Assembly (NCBI RefSeq): GCF_020595125.1
Contig: NZ_JACNMS010000002.1
Coordinates: 744,001 to 808,000, forward strand
DNA length: 64,000 bases
Origin: Jeotgalibacillus aurantiacus
Lineage (GTDB): Bacteria; Bacillota; Bacilli; Bacillales; Jeotgalibacillaceae
Direction of reading: 5' to 3'
Positions 25,633 through 33,710 of the stretch are shown one piece after another. Position 1 is the stretch's first letter. Each line of letters begins with the position of its first letter. The translations under genes and the position numbers were made by a program. The notes under the pieces are model-generated. The model saw nothing but the letters and a program-made list of their open reading frames with translations, was not told where the DNA came from and searched no databases.

Positions 25633-25887
25633 TTATTTTTTATTCATCATATTTGATAACGTATTAAAATCAATTGATTTTCCTTTTGCAGTAATCGTTT
25701 GAACAATTTTGTCTTCCATATCCTTTGCAACGGGTTTATTTGCCGCTTCTGATACCTGGCGAATCAGTTTTCTTACGGTTTTTTCATCACGGAAATCCGC
25801 GTTTTGAAACGCATTTGCAAGAGCAAACATTTTTTCCATACTAACGCCTGTTTTATTCTCCATTTTTTTAAAAAAAGCATCGTTCAT
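25633..25887 (-). CDS. spoVIF: Stage VI sporulation protein F
   Basis: SpoVIF (YjcC) is a small mother-cell protein needed for proper spore coat assembly, working through GerE-dependent genes in B. subtilis. The 84 residues match the family's length and its blocks FFKKMENKTGV, ANAFQNADFRDEKTVR and the ending FNTLSNMMNKK. A strong AAAGGAGG lies before the start. The position beside the yjcZ-like gene and yjcFGH matches the B. subtilis neighbourhood. Confidence 0.9.
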   Translation of the reverse strand: MNDAFFKKMENKTGVSMEKMFALANAFQNADFRDEKTVRKLIRQVSEAANKPVAKDMEDKIVQTITAKGKSIDFNTLSNMMNKK

Positions 25888-25927
25888 AAGGGGTTCCTCC
25901 TTTAATCTTATCTGATATTCAAAGGAT

Positions 25928-25958
25928 AAAAAGCGGAATCGTCAAACCCGATTCCGCC
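25928..25958 (-). terminator. Terminator of the YjcZ-like gene
   Basis: On the minus strand GGCGGAATCG pairs with CGATTCCGCT and is followed by TTTTAT. Confidence 0.85.
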
Positions 25959-25966
25959 TAGTTCTC

Positions 25967-26086
25967 TTAAACGAAGCTCGCACCAACAATAATTAGCAGA
26001 ATAAATAAAACCACAATCAGGATAAATGTTGAATATCCTCCACCGTAGCCATATCCACAGCCGCCATAACCATATCCGTAGCCCAT
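25967..26086 (-). CDS. YjcZ-family small sporulation membrane protein
   Basis: This 39-residue protein has a Gly/Tyr-rich head ([17 protein letters not shown]) and one transmembrane segment ([19 protein letters not shown]), the exact plan of the YjcZ/tiny-TM Bacillus spore family. Such proteins are made during sporulation; their role is not clear. A strong purine-rich ribosome site (GGGAGGTGAGGAG) precedes the ATG. A terminator follows. B. subtilis yjcZ occupies the same neighbourhood. Confidence 0.9.
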   Translation of the reverse strand: MGYGYGYGGCGYGYGGGYSTFILIVVLFILLIIVGASFV

Positions 26087-26145
26087 CTCCTCACCTCCCT
26101 GCTATCTACATCATATGTAGCAGGAGTAAAGAAGAGTGGGCACTT

Positions 26146-26505
26146 TTACTTTGCTCTCGGTTTAAACACAAGTGCACCAATAAAACCAAAAATAATAGCT
26201 GCTGATATACCCGAGCTGGTAACTTCAAACATTCCGGTCATCACACCGATAATGCCATGCTTTTCCGCTTCAGCCATTGCACCGTGAAGCAGGGCATTGC
26301 CAAATGAAGTGATCGGAACAGTTGCCCCTGCTCCCGCAAAATCGATTAAAGGTTCATAAAGGCCAAACGCCTCTAATAAAGCTCCCGCAACGACTAATGT
26401 ACTCAGTGTATGGGCAGGTGTCAGTTTAAAGGCATCCATCATAATCTGGCCAATTACACATATAAATCCTCCTACAATAAATGCCCACAAAAACATCATC
26501 CACAT
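26146..26505 (-). CDS. spoVAE: SpoVAE (SpoVAEb-type) membrane protein
   Basis: This 119-residue hydrophobic protein is part of the SpoVA complex that moves calcium dipicolinate into the forespore and out during germination. It has about four membrane segments and the family blocks GGFICVIGQIMMD, PAHTLSTLVVAGALL and GAGATVPITSFGNAL, which are also found in SpoVAC, its ancient paralogue. ATG 26505 shares a base with the spoVAD stop (TGATG) and has GAGGGGGGG upstream. The gene ends the spoVAC-AD-AE cluster. Confidence 0.92.
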   Translation of the reverse strand: MWMMFLWAFIVGGFICVIGQIMMDAFKLTPAHTLSTLVVAGALLEAFGLYEPLIDFAGAGATVPITSFGNALLHGAMAEAEKHGIIGVMTGMFEVTSSGISAAIIFGFIGALVFKPRAK

Positions 26506-27524
26506 CAGGAAACGCCCCCCCTCTCGCCTGTAATGGCAACCGCATGCGCTATACACGGAATCGTTTCTTTTTGCTGAAAGCTCAGTGGGGATAAAAGTGC
26601 CCCTGTGGCAACTGACAATATTCTCTTGATATGTCCTGCTTTTAATTCATTCAGAAAGTGGCCATAAATCATCAGTGCTGAACACGCTGGACCACTGGCT
26701 CCTGCAAGAACTTCCGGACGATCTCCATAAATCATTCTTCCGCAATCAAGAAACTTTTCCTCCGGAATGCATACTCCCCGTTCATTCAGGATATCCATCG
26801 TGATTCCATGGCCAATCTCTGCAAGATCACCTGTAATGATGTAGTCGTAGTCCTCAACCGTATCCCCGGACTGATTAAAGTGCCGTTCAATCACATCTGC
26901 AGCAGCAAGTGACATGGCAGCTCCCATATTAAATGGATCTGATACATTAATATCCCTGACCCGTCCAATCGTTGCTTTTTCGATATAAGCCAGTGCTCCC
27001 CGACCTGCCTCTTTACCAACAAGTACGACGCCAGCTCCTGTAACCGTCCATTGTGCAGTTGGCGGTTTCTGACCTCCGTACTCTGTTGGATAACGAAACT
27101 GTTTTTCAACGGCAGCATTATGGCTTGATGCACCCGTCAGCACTTTTTCACAATATCCTCCATCAATTAATGCAGCTGATAGTGCGAGTCCCTGCATGGA
27201 CGTTGCACATGCACTGAATAGCCCAAGATATGGAATATCGAATTGTCTGGCAGCGAATCCTGATGGAGTAAGCTGATTAATTAAATCCCCCATTAATAAA
27301 GCATCCACATCTGATTCAGCAGTCAGCCCTTTTTCTAAAGTAACTTTGATGGATTTTTCAATCAGACTTCTCTGAGCTTTTTCGAAGCTTTTCTCCTCAT
27401 CATACAGATCATCTGAAAAGTAATCGAAATACTGCGCAAAAGGGCTTTCCTTTTCAAACGGACCTGCAGAAATACCGGCGGATAAGATCGCAGGCTTAGA
27501 TGTAAATATCCATGTTTTTGTCAT
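26505..27524 (-). CDS. spoVAD: SpoVAD dipicolinate-binding protein
   Basis: SpoVAD is a thiolase-fold protein on the outer face of the spore inner membrane that binds dipicolinic acid for the SpoVA channel. The 339 residues include ACATSMQGLALSAALI around the old thiolase cysteine position, GYCEKVLTGASSHNAAVEKQ and FLDCGRMIYGD, all typical of SpoVAD. The ATG at 27524 overlaps the spoVAC stop (ATGA) with GGGGG upstream, better than an extension to 27539. It lies between spoVAC and spoVAE. Confidence 0.95.
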   Translation of the reverse strand: MTKTWIFTSKPAILSAGISAGPFEKESPFAQYFDYFSDDLYDEEKSFEKAQRSLIEKSIKVTLEKGLTAESDVDALLMGDLINQLTPSGFAARQFDIPYLGLFSACATSMQGLALSAALIDGGYCEKVLTGASSHNAAVEKQFRYPTEYGGQKPPTAQWTVTGAGVVLVGKEAGRGALAYIEKATIGRVRDINVSDPFNMGAAMSLAAADVIERHFNQSGDTVEDYDYIITGDLAEIGHGITMDILNERGVCIPEEKFLDCGRMIYGDRPEVLAGASGPACSALMIYGHFLNELKAGHIKRILSVATGALLSPLSFQQKETIPCIAHAVAITGERGGVS

Positions 27525-27982
27525 GAGATGAACCCCCATTGAATCAGGAGGGTTTTAATTAGCGCTAAAAAGAAAGCTGAAACAACGCCAAATACAATTA
27601 CTGAGCCAGCAAGCTTAAAAATGTTTCCACCAACCCCAAGCACGAGCCCTTCACTCCGGTGCTCAATAGCAGCACTTACTACTGCATTTCCGAACCCTGT
27701 AACCGGAACGGCACTTCCCGCTCCTGCAAATTGACCTAATTTGTTATATAATCCAAATCCGGTCAGAAGCATTGATAGAAAAACCATAATTGAAACGGTT
27801 GGATTGCCCGCTGTCTGTTCAGTAAATGGAAAATAAATAATAAGCAGTACTGTGATCAGTTGACCAATTGTACAAATAAGTCCACCGATAACAAAAGCCT
27901 TGATGCAGTTTTTAAGTATGGGTCTTTTTTTATCATGCCGGTCTGTTTCAGACTTAAAAAGCGGTTTATTCTGTTGACTCAT
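27521..27982 (-). CDS. spoVAC: SpoVAC membrane channel protein
   Basis: SpoVAC is a polytopic inner-membrane spore protein that behaves as a mechanosensitive channel for dipicolinate in B. subtilis. The 153 residues have a polar N-terminus, about four membrane segments and the family blocks GGLICTIGQLITVLL, FGLYNKLGQFAGAGSAVPVTGFGNAV and EHRSEGLVLGVGGNIFKLAG. It overlaps spoVAD by 4 nt and follows a lipoprotein gene by 14 nt, making a four-gene sporulation operon. Confidence 0.95.
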   Translation of the reverse strand: MSQQNKPLFKSETDRHDKKRPILKNCIKAFVIGGLICTIGQLITVLLIIYFPFTEQTAGNPTVSIMVFLSMLLTGFGLYNKLGQFAGAGSAVPVTGFGNAVVSAAIEHRSEGLVLGVGGNIFKLAGSVIVFGVVSAFFLALIKTLLIQWGFIS

Positions 27983-27996
27983 CGTTATGCAGCTCC

Positions 27997-28425
27997 CTAT
28001 GTCAGCTCTTTCTTCAGAGAAATGATTTTTTTCATCTCACTTAAAGCCTCTTTTTCACTCATATTTTTTTCTGACCACTTTTCAAAAAGCTGAAAAGATT
28101 CAAGGAAAATTTTATAATCACTCGACAGTGTAATTTCATGATCAGGGTATTGATCTTTCAGCCAGGCCTCAAGATCTTTTTCGATCCCTTTCATATCAAA
28201 ACGGTATAAGTGCTTCACTTTATAGCTGATCAAAAGGGAAGAATCCGCCGCAATGACAACCGTATCATATAATTCTTTTGTACTCTCCAGCCGTTCACCA
28301 ATTTGTTTAATGGTCTCCTCCTGTGAAGAATGAATGACTGCATGAGAAGCTCCTTTTTCTTCAAACAAAACACATCCGGATAATATAGAACTAATCATCA
28401 TGACGATTATTAGACTTTTTTTCAT
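27997..28425 (-). CDS. YhcN/YlaJ-like sporulation lipoprotein
   Basis: This 142-residue protein has a short lipoprotein signal ending ILSGC (C18). The middle (DTVVIAADSSLLISYKVKHLYRF...IEKDLEAWLKDQYPDHEITLSSD) resembles the YhcN/YlaJ lipoproteins found in spore inner membranes. It is the first gene ahead of spoVAC, 14 nt away, so it is probably co-expressed in the forespore. Family assignment is moderate; in B. subtilis the spoVA operon does not carry this gene. Confidence 0.7.
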   Translation of the reverse strand: MKKSLIIVMMISSILSGCVLFEEKGASHAVIHSSQEETIKQIGERLESTKELYDTVVIAADSSLLISYKVKHLYRFDMKGIEKDLEAWLKDQYPDHEITLSSDYKIFLESFQLFEKWSEKNMSEKEALSEMKKIISLKKELT

Positions 28426-28520
28426 ACCATCGCCTCTTTATCATTTGAATAGCTTTAGTTTGCATCACAATCGAACTTTTCATGCCCAATTTTTAAAATA
28501 ACGGCGAATGACCACTCCAT

Positions 28521-28540
28521 GTTATTCAGAAATGAATAAC
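28521..28540. promoter_or_regulatory. Perfect inverted repeat upstream of cotZ
   Basis: GTTATTCA and TGAATAAC pair around GAAA, 32 nt before the cotZ start. It lies where a promoter or operator of the coat gene is expected. It is too short and lacks a T run for a terminator. Confidence 0.45.
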
Positions 28541-28572
28541 GTATAGAGAATCCAATAAAAGGAGGAGAAAAA

Positions 28573-29094
28573 ATGGGTTGCTGTGGTAAGAATAATGATG
28601 TAGCCGGTGAGCGCTTTGATCGCAATTGTGTATGTGAAGTTGTTCGCGCGATTAAGGACATCCAGGATAACGCAGTTGATGTAGAATGCCAGCCTTGTTT
28701 AACAAACTGTTTTCTTGAGCCGCTGGGTGATCTTGTTGCCCCGTCAAGACGCCGTCGTGCAGACACGCGTGTATTTGTCTTAAAAACGAAGGATGGTTCA
28801 CCATTCCACGCGTTTTACAGAGATGGAGACCGTTACGATCATGACTGTATCTCTGTGTTTTTCAGAGTGGAAAGTATTTTCGATGGCTGCTGTGCGACTT
28901 TACGAGTGCTTGAGCCGAAGGATAAGGAAGGGAAAGAAGTGGACCTTCTGAATGAGTGCGGAACGAAAATCAAGCTTGGAAAGTTATGTAAGGTTTATGA
29001 TTTCGAATCAACTGACAGCTGTATTACGGTTGATTTGAGCTGCTTCTGCGCAGTGCAGTGTATCAAGGACGTATATCTCGGTATTTGCGACTAA
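28573..29094 (+). CDS. cotZ: Spore coat/crust protein CotZ/CotY family
   Basis: This 173-residue cysteine-rich protein of the CotY/CotZ/ExsY family self-assembles through disulfides into the outermost spore layer. Cysteines recur through the chain: MGCCGKN, CVCEVV, VECQPCLTNCFLEPL, DGCCATLRVLEP, then LSCFCAVQCIKDVYLGICD at the end. The start follows AAAAGGAGGAG. In B. subtilis cotZ lies next to cotO, as it does here across an element copy. A strong terminator follows. CotY and CotZ cannot be told apart by eye. Confidence 0.92.
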   Translation: MGCCGKNNDVAGERFDRNCVCEVVRAIKDIQDNAVDVECQPCLTNCFLEPLGDLVAPSRRRRADTRVFVLKTKDGSPFHAFYRDGDRYDHDCISVFFRVESIFDGCCATLRVLEPKDKEGKEVDLLNECGTKIKLGKLCKVYDFESTDSCITVDLSCFCAVQCIKDVYLGICD

Positions 29095-29117
29095 CGAAGG
29101 GAACTCCCTGATCTTTC

Positions 29118-29153
29118 TAAAAAAACCGGAATCCTTTTGGATTTCGGTTTTTT
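29118..29153. terminator. Terminator of cotZ
   Basis: AAAAAACCGGAATCC pairs with GGATTTCGGTTTTTT (one mismatch) around TTTT; the symmetry of the A and T runs allows both directions. Confidence 0.92.
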
Positions 29154-29175
29154 CAATTTTGTTGATATGTAAACC

Positions 29176-29287
29176 GGGCCGGATTCCCCCTTCGCTTTCC
29201 ACGGCCGGGCGGTGAACCCCTTGTGCTTCGCACAATGGTTTCACCTGTCCCTTCACTGCCGTAGGAGTCTTCGGGGTAATCCGGCCC
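29176..29287 (-). repeat. Palindromic element copy C (subfamily II, no insert)
   Basis: The end arms GGGCCGGATTCCCCC (29176-29190) and GGGGTAATCCGGCCC (29273-29287) pair apart from one bulge. Read on the minus strand the core has ACTCCTACGGCAGTGAAGGG, a GGTGAAACC...GGGTTCACC hairpin and CCCGGCCGTGGAAAGCG. It lies between convergent cotZ and cotO and fills the rest of the 285-nt gap after the cotZ terminator. Confidence 0.87.
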
Positions 29288-29379
29288 TCTGAATATCAGT
29301 TACCTTTCAAAATTAAACGTCATGACAACTAAGACAAAACGCAACAAAAAGTTTTTTATAAAAAAAGTATCACAGCTGA

Positions 29380-29850
29380 TTATTGAATCATGATAGCTTG
29401 AAGATCCTTCTTTTTATATTCGGAGACATCTCCTGAGAGTGTTTTGATTTCGAATAGTTCTCCTTTTATTGAATGAAGATAGCCGTTTACTGGTTCTCCT
29501 TCGTTGAAAGTAAAAATACAGCTGTAAGGTGCTCTTCTTCCCGCGAAGGAATGAAGGTAATCCATTTTTTCTGTCAGTGTCATTTTGCGAAACGGTTTTA
29601 ATTCTGTAAAGAAGGGAAGTGCTTTTGCCTTTGTTTCTTTTTTCTCGGCAACGGGCTCTTCAAACGGCTTTTTATGTTCAGGTTCTTTTTCTACAAATTC
29701 AAGTGGAGGTAATGGAACTTTCTTTTTTGGGACGGGCTTTTGCACGTCTGCTGATGACTGATAAACGTGCTGCATCACCGGCTTTACTGACTTGAAATCA
29801 GGCTGATTTACATACAGCAACGGTTTTCCTGATTGACTCTTCTGATCCAT
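29380..29850 (-). CDS. cotO: Spore coat morphogenetic protein CotO
   Basis: CotO is a coat protein needed for outer-coat encasement with CotE/CotH. The 156-residue product has a polar Lys/Pro/Glu-rich front half (KPVPKKKVPLPPLEFVEKEPE) and a conserved C-terminal half with MTLTEKMDYLHSFAGRRAPYSCIF and the ending KKKDLQAIMIQ. Start 29850 has AAGGAGGG at the correct distance; an open extension upstream to 29949 lacks one. The order fabI-cotO-cotZ agrees with B. subtilis yjbW-yjbX-yjbY. Confidence 0.88.
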   Translation of the reverse strand: MDQKSQSGKPLLYVNQPDFKSVKPVMQHVYQSSADVQKPVPKKKVPLPPLEFVEKEPEHKKPFEEPVAEKKETKAKALPFFTELKPFRKMTLTEKMDYLHSFAGRRAPYSCIFTFNEGEPVNGYLHSIKGELFEIKTLSGDVSEYKKKDLQAIMIQ

Positions 29851-29970
29851 CAAGATCCCTCCTTGTATGGTACACGATATGCAGATTTTCAGAAATCTAT
29901 TCAGCCCTTCAATTACCGACCCATTTTTTTTAAAAAAGCCGCCTGACACGATGGGTCAGACAGCTTTTGA

Positions 29971-30744
29971 TTATCCTACGATATGATAGCCGGAGTCCAC
30001 ATGAAGATTTTCTCCCGTTAATCCTCTTGAGTAATCGCTGAACAAAAATGCAGCAGTATCCCCAACTTCTTCCGGAGTCGTGTTTCTTCTAAGCGGTGCT
30101 TTTTCTTCAATTTCTTTTAGAATTGAATTAAAATCGCTGATTCCTTTTGCAGAAAGTGTACGGATCGGACCGGCTGAAATCGAGTTAACACGGATCTGGT
30201 CTTTACCAAGATCTCCAGCAAGATAACGGACACTTGCTTCAAGAGATGCTTTTGCCACACCCATTACATTGTAATTTGGAAGGATGCGCTCTCCCCCAAG
30301 ATAAGTAAGTGTAACAATACTTCCACCTTCAGTCATTAACGGACGTGCTTCTTTTGCAACAGCTGTCAGTGAATAGGAGCTGATGTTGTGCGCAAGTAAG
30401 AAGTTGTCACGGTTCGTGCTTAAGTATTCACCCTGAAGATCCTCTTTTTCAGCGAAAGCAATACAGTGAGCGAATCCGTGGATCACGCCTGCTTTTTCTT
30501 TAATAATGTTAAAGCATTCCTTAATTTCTTCATCATTTGTGATGTCACAAGGAAGAATCAGCTCGTGGTTTCCTTCAAGCGTGCTGACAAGATCGCGAAC
30601 AGGTTTTTCAAATCTTTCCCCTGCATATGTAAAAATCAGATTGGCTCCTGCCTGATCAAGTGACTTAGCGATGCCCCATGCAATGCTGCGCTTATTTGCC
30701 ACACCCATGACGACGATCGTTTTTCCTTTTAATGATAAGCTCAT
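29971..30744 (-). CDS. fabI: Enoyl-ACP reductase FabI
   Basis: FabI reduces trans-2-enoyl-ACP with NAD(P)H in the last step of each fatty acid elongation round and is the target of triclosan. The 257 residues form a short-chain dehydrogenase: the cofactor loop GVANKRSIAWGIAKSLD (14-30), Y148 and the catalytic pair Y158-x6-K165, and the ending LHVDSGYHIVG. The start follows AGGAGG. A FapR operator lies 28 nt upstream of the start codon, so the gene should respond to malonyl-CoA. Confidence 0.96.
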   Translation of the reverse strand: MSLSLKGKTIVVMGVANKRSIAWGIAKSLDQAGANLIFTYAGERFEKPVRDLVSTLEGNHELILPCDITNDEEIKECFNIIKEKAGVIHGFAHCIAFAEKEDLQGEYLSTNRDNFLLAHNISSYSLTAVAKEARPLMTEGGSIVTLTYLGGERILPNYNVMGVAKASLEASVRYLAGDLGKDQIRVNSISAGPIRTLSAKGISDFNSILKEIEEKAPLRRNTTPEEVGDTAAFLFSDYSRGLTGENLHVDSGYHIVG

Positions 30745-30771
30745 TGTTGGCCTCCTGTTTTAGAACAAGTT

Positions 30772-30790
30772 ATTAGTACCTGATACTAAT
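30772..30790 (-). promoter_or_regulatory. FapR operator of fabI
   Basis: ATTAGTACCTGATACTAAT is an imperfect palindrome matching the FapR consensus ATTAGTACCTGGTACTAAT at all but one position. FapR represses fatty acid and phospholipid genes in Bacillus and is released by malonyl-CoA. Confidence 0.9.
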
Positions 30791-30900
30791 TTAGCATATT
30801 CATGATGATTTTATCAATGATATGTATTTATTTTTTGAATCGGCGCTTGTAACTTTCTTGGATCATCAACCCTATTTTAAAAAATATTAAATTAGAAACC

Positions 30901-31015
30901 GGGCCTGGTCGCATCCTACGCTTTCCGTGGCCGGGCGGTGAACCCGTCTGCGCTTCGCACAGTCGGTTTCACCTGTCCCTTTCCGCCACAGGAGTCTTCG
31001 GATGCGACCAGGCCC
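30901..31015 (-). repeat. Palindromic element copy D (subfamily II, no insert)
   Basis: The arms GGGCCTGGTCGCATCC (30901-30916) and GGATGCGACCAGGCCC (31000-31015) are perfectly complementary. The minus-strand core reads ACTCCTGTGGCGGAAAGGGA, GGTGAAACC...GGGTTCACC and CCCGGCCACGGAAAGCG. It is in the 589-nt gene-free stretch between fabI and mgtE, which otherwise holds the FapR site, copy E and about 200 nt of AT-rich DNA in which I see nothing else. Confidence 0.9.
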
Positions 31016-31217
31016 TTAAATTTGTGAACTTCCATTCCGTATTAAATAAAATATTCAAAATAATTAAGGTGAAAAATCCCATTTAATTACTGAGAATCCC
31101 ATATACTTCTCTCAAAGGTTCCTCTTTTCCTATCAGCCTAAGGATCTCCGGGCACATTTATTCATGTGAAAATAACACGAATTTTTATTTTATATAAATC
31201 AAACTTCTTCACATAAA

Positions 31218-31288
31218 GGACCAGCCACACCCGGAGACTCCTGCGGCGGAGGAGCGACAGGTGAGACAGCGTAGGGTGTGGCTGGTCC
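31218..31288 (+). repeat. Palindromic element copy E (71-nt internal deletion form)
   Basis: The arms GGACCAGCCACACCC and GGGTGTGGCTGGTCC are perfectly complementary, and the left core half (ACTCCTGCGGCGGAGGAGCG, then ACAGGTGAGACAGCGTAG) is intact. The right half of the core, from CTGGCTCACC to GGAAAGCG, is missing. It therefore keeps the outer stem while losing the inner one. It ends in CGTTTTCTTTATTT. Confidence 0.85.
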
Positions 31289-31333
31289 GTTTTCTTTATT
31301 TATAAATGCTTCTCTAAAGTGATTTATTACAAC

Positions 31334-32707
31334 TTATAAATAACTCATAAACGAAGTTGCGATTCCGAAGTAAATGAGAATACTGATAATATCGTTAATT
31401 GTTGTGATAAATGGGCCGGATGCAACGGCCGGATCGATGTTGAAACGGTGCATGACGAGTGGGACGAGTGATCCCGCAAGTGTTGCTACGATCAGTGAGG
31501 CGAAGATTGATATGCCGACCAGGACACCAAGAAATAGTGAATCCTGCCAGACGTAGACGATGCCGATTACGATGACACCACAGATGCTGCCTGTAATGAA
31601 GCCTGTTCCTGCTTCTCTTAAAATCAGCTTCATTTTACTTTCGTCTTTAATATCACCGGTTGCGATACTTCTGACTGCAACGGCAAGCGCCTGGGTTCCT
31701 GTATTTCCTGCCATTCCGGCAATGAGTGGAATAAATACAGCCAGGATCGCCACCTGTTCAAGGGTGTCTTCAAAACGGCCAATAAGATTAGCTGTCATCA
31801 TTCCTAAAAATAATAAGGCAATTAGCCAGGGCAAACGTTTCCTCGCTGCACGTAACGGGGTACGGTCCCGTGAATCCATATCTGATACCCCGGCAAGCTT
31901 GGAGTAGTCATCTGAAGCCTCCTCTTCAAGAACGTCGATGATATCATCAACCGTGATAATACCAAGTAGATGGTTTTGAAAATCCACTACAGGAAGGGCA
32001 AGAAAATCGTAATCCTTCATGGTACGGGCAACATCTTCCTGGTCATCTCCGACCGATACCGATACAACCCGCTCTGACATGATGTCCTTAATTAGTACAT
32101 CTTCATCAGATGTTATCAGGTCTCTCAGAGAGACAACGCCTACAAGCTTTCTATCTTCATTTATGACAAATGTATAATAGATTGTCTCTGCGCCAGGCGC
32201 TTTGTTTCTTAAGATGGCCATGGCAGATCTCACAGTGGAATGCTCAGGAATCGAGACAAACTCCGTAGTCATAATCGAACCGGCGGTGTATTCCTCGTAA
32301 TGCAGGAGGTTTTTGATTTCTTCTGCCGATTCCTTATCCATGATCGTTAAGTAGCTTGCAACCTGTTCTTTATCGAGCTCATTCAGCACGTCAACCGCAT
32401 CATCGGTATACATGTGAGAGAGCAGGTCAGCAGCATATTGAGGATTCATCTCTGCAAAAAGCGGTTCATAGTCTTCATCATCTGCATCGATGTTTTCCAT
32501 GATTTCTCCCATTTCTTCGGGAGACAGGTACTCATATATTTTTACTCGTTGTGCAGGTTCCAGGCGGAAATAAAATTGTGCACGATCATAAGGGTGCAGA
32601 TCAAAATATTCTTCCCTGAACGTATCAAAATCATTTTCTTCCAGTAAACTTATCAGCAGCTCTTCATCAAATACTTTTTGTTCATTATCCATTTGCTGTT
32701 CAGCCAT
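31334..32707 (-). CDS. mgtE: Magnesium transporter MgtE
   Basis: MgtE is a Mg2+-gated magnesium channel of the cytoplasmic membrane. The 457 residues show the N-terminal MgtE_N superhelical domain (about 15-125), two CBS domains (about 130-255, with AGSIMTTEFVSIP and IKDIMSERVVSVSVGDD) and five membrane helices with the pore region RLPWLIALLFLGM and FIPLIAGMAGNTGTQ. The start at 32707 follows AAAGGAG at good distance; an ATG 21 nt upstream has no such site. I see no M-box magnesium riboswitch in the 166 nt upstream. Confidence 0.94.
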   Translation of the reverse strand: MAEQQMDNEQKVFDEELLISLLEENDFDTFREEYFDLHPYDRAQFYFRLEPAQRVKIYEYLSPEEMGEIMENIDADDEDYEPLFAEMNPQYAADLLSHMYTDDAVDVLNELDKEQVASYLTIMDKESAEEIKNLLHYEEYTAGSIMTTEFVSIPEHSTVRSAMAILRNKAPGAETIYYTFVINEDRKLVGVVSLRDLITSDEDVLIKDIMSERVVSVSVGDDQEDVARTMKDYDFLALPVVDFQNHLLGIITVDDIIDVLEEEASDDYSKLAGVSDMDSRDRTPLRAARKRLPWLIALLFLGMMTANLIGRFEDTLEQVAILAVFIPLIAGMAGNTGTQALAVAVRSIATGDIKDESKMKLILREAGTGFITGSICGVIVIGIVYVWQDSLFLGVLVGISIFASLIVATLAGSLVPLVMHRFNIDPAVASGPFITTINDIISILIYFGIATSFMSYL

Positions 32708-32873
32708 TTTATCTACACTCCTTTCCATCCAAACATAATCATAGCAGGAGTTTGCTTATTTTTCACCGCATATGGTGGTAAACTGTATGAAAAGTGTCCA
32801 TTTGCCTGATCAGATGATTTCATTGATGGTCTTTTCAGGTTCACCGTTATGAATTTTAATTGGAGGCTGTAAG

Positions 32874-33620
32874 ATGAAAATTGATATTATTGGAGATATT
32901 CACGGTTGCAGGGAAGAATGGATCCAGTTAACAAAGGAGCTGGGTTACGACTGGTCCAGCGGTCTTCCTGTTCATCCAGAAAATAGAAAGCTTGCATTTG
33001 TTGGCGATCTGACAGACAGGGGGCCTGACTCACTTGGTGTCATCCGGGATGTATCTGGAATTGTGGAACACCTTGGCGGTTATTACGTACCCGGAAATCA
33101 CTGCAATAAGCTTTACCGTTATTTCTCAGGAAATAATGTGAAAATTGTTCACGGTTTGGAGACAACAGTAGAGGAATTAAATCAACTCAATCCTGAAGAT
33201 TATGCAGACATAAAAAACAAATTTATGTCCCTTTACGAAAATGCACCTCTTTATCATATAATTGATCGAAAAAAGCTCGTGATCGCTCATGCCGGGATCA
33301 GGGAGCATGATATCGGACAATCGAATAAACGGATCGCGACCTTTGTGTTATATGGGGATATCACGGGTGAGAAAAACGAAAAAGGCATGCCAGTCAGACG
33401 CGACTGGGCAAAGCATTATAAAGGCAGCTCATTTGTTGTATATGGTCATACTCCTGTTCATTCACCACGATTCAAAAACAAAACGGTGAACATTGATACC
33501 GGTTGTGTATTCGGCAATAAACTTACTGCATTAAGGTATCCGGAGATGGACATTGTTTCAGTTCCGTCCTCCATGCCTTACGTGCCTGAAAAGTTCAGAG
33601 ATGAAGAGTTTGAAGAATAA
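32874..33620 (+). CDS. prpE: Bis(5'-nucleosyl)-tetraphosphatase PrpE
   Basis: PrpE is a metallophosphatase of the PPP type that splits diadenosine tetraphosphate asymmetrically. In B. subtilis it affects germination of spores. The 248 residues show the phosphoesterase motifs GDIHG (7-11), [10 protein letters not shown] (44-53) and GNHCNKL (74-80), then AHAG and YGHTPV that complete the metal site. The start follows GGAGG. It lies in the B. subtilis order next to yjbO (convergent here, with a shared terminator). Confidence 0.93.
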   Translation: MKIDIIGDIHGCREEWIQLTKELGYDWSSGLPVHPENRKLAFVGDLTDRGPDSLGVIRDVSGIVEHLGGYYVPGNHCNKLYRYFSGNNVKIVHGLETTVEELNQLNPEDYADIKNKFMSLYENAPLYHIIDRKKLVIAHAGIREHDIGQSNKRIATFVLYGDITGEKNEKGMPVRRDWAKHYKGSSFVVYGHTPVHSPRFKNKTVNIDTGCVFGNKLTALRYPEMDIVSVPSSMPYVPEKFRDEEFEE

Positions 33621-33666
33621 AGTCATAAAGCTGCTTCTTTAGGGTTTGCTGAGCTGAAAAAAATTA

Positions 33667-33710
33667 AAACAGTCCTGATGAAACGTTACAACGTTTCATC
33701 AGGACTGTTT
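33667..33710. terminator. Bidirectional terminator, partly coding for YjbO
   Basis: A 21-nt arm AAACAGTCCTGATGAAACGTT pairs with its complement at 33690-33710 around a 2-nt centre, with flanking A and T runs. It ends both prpE and yjbO. The yjbO stop codon and its last seven codons lie inside the stem. Confidence 0.93.

Noticed and set aside
32708-32873. Possible M-box magnesium riboswitch ahead of mgtE
   Set aside because: The gap is too short and I see no M-box landmarks or terminator on the mgtE strand.
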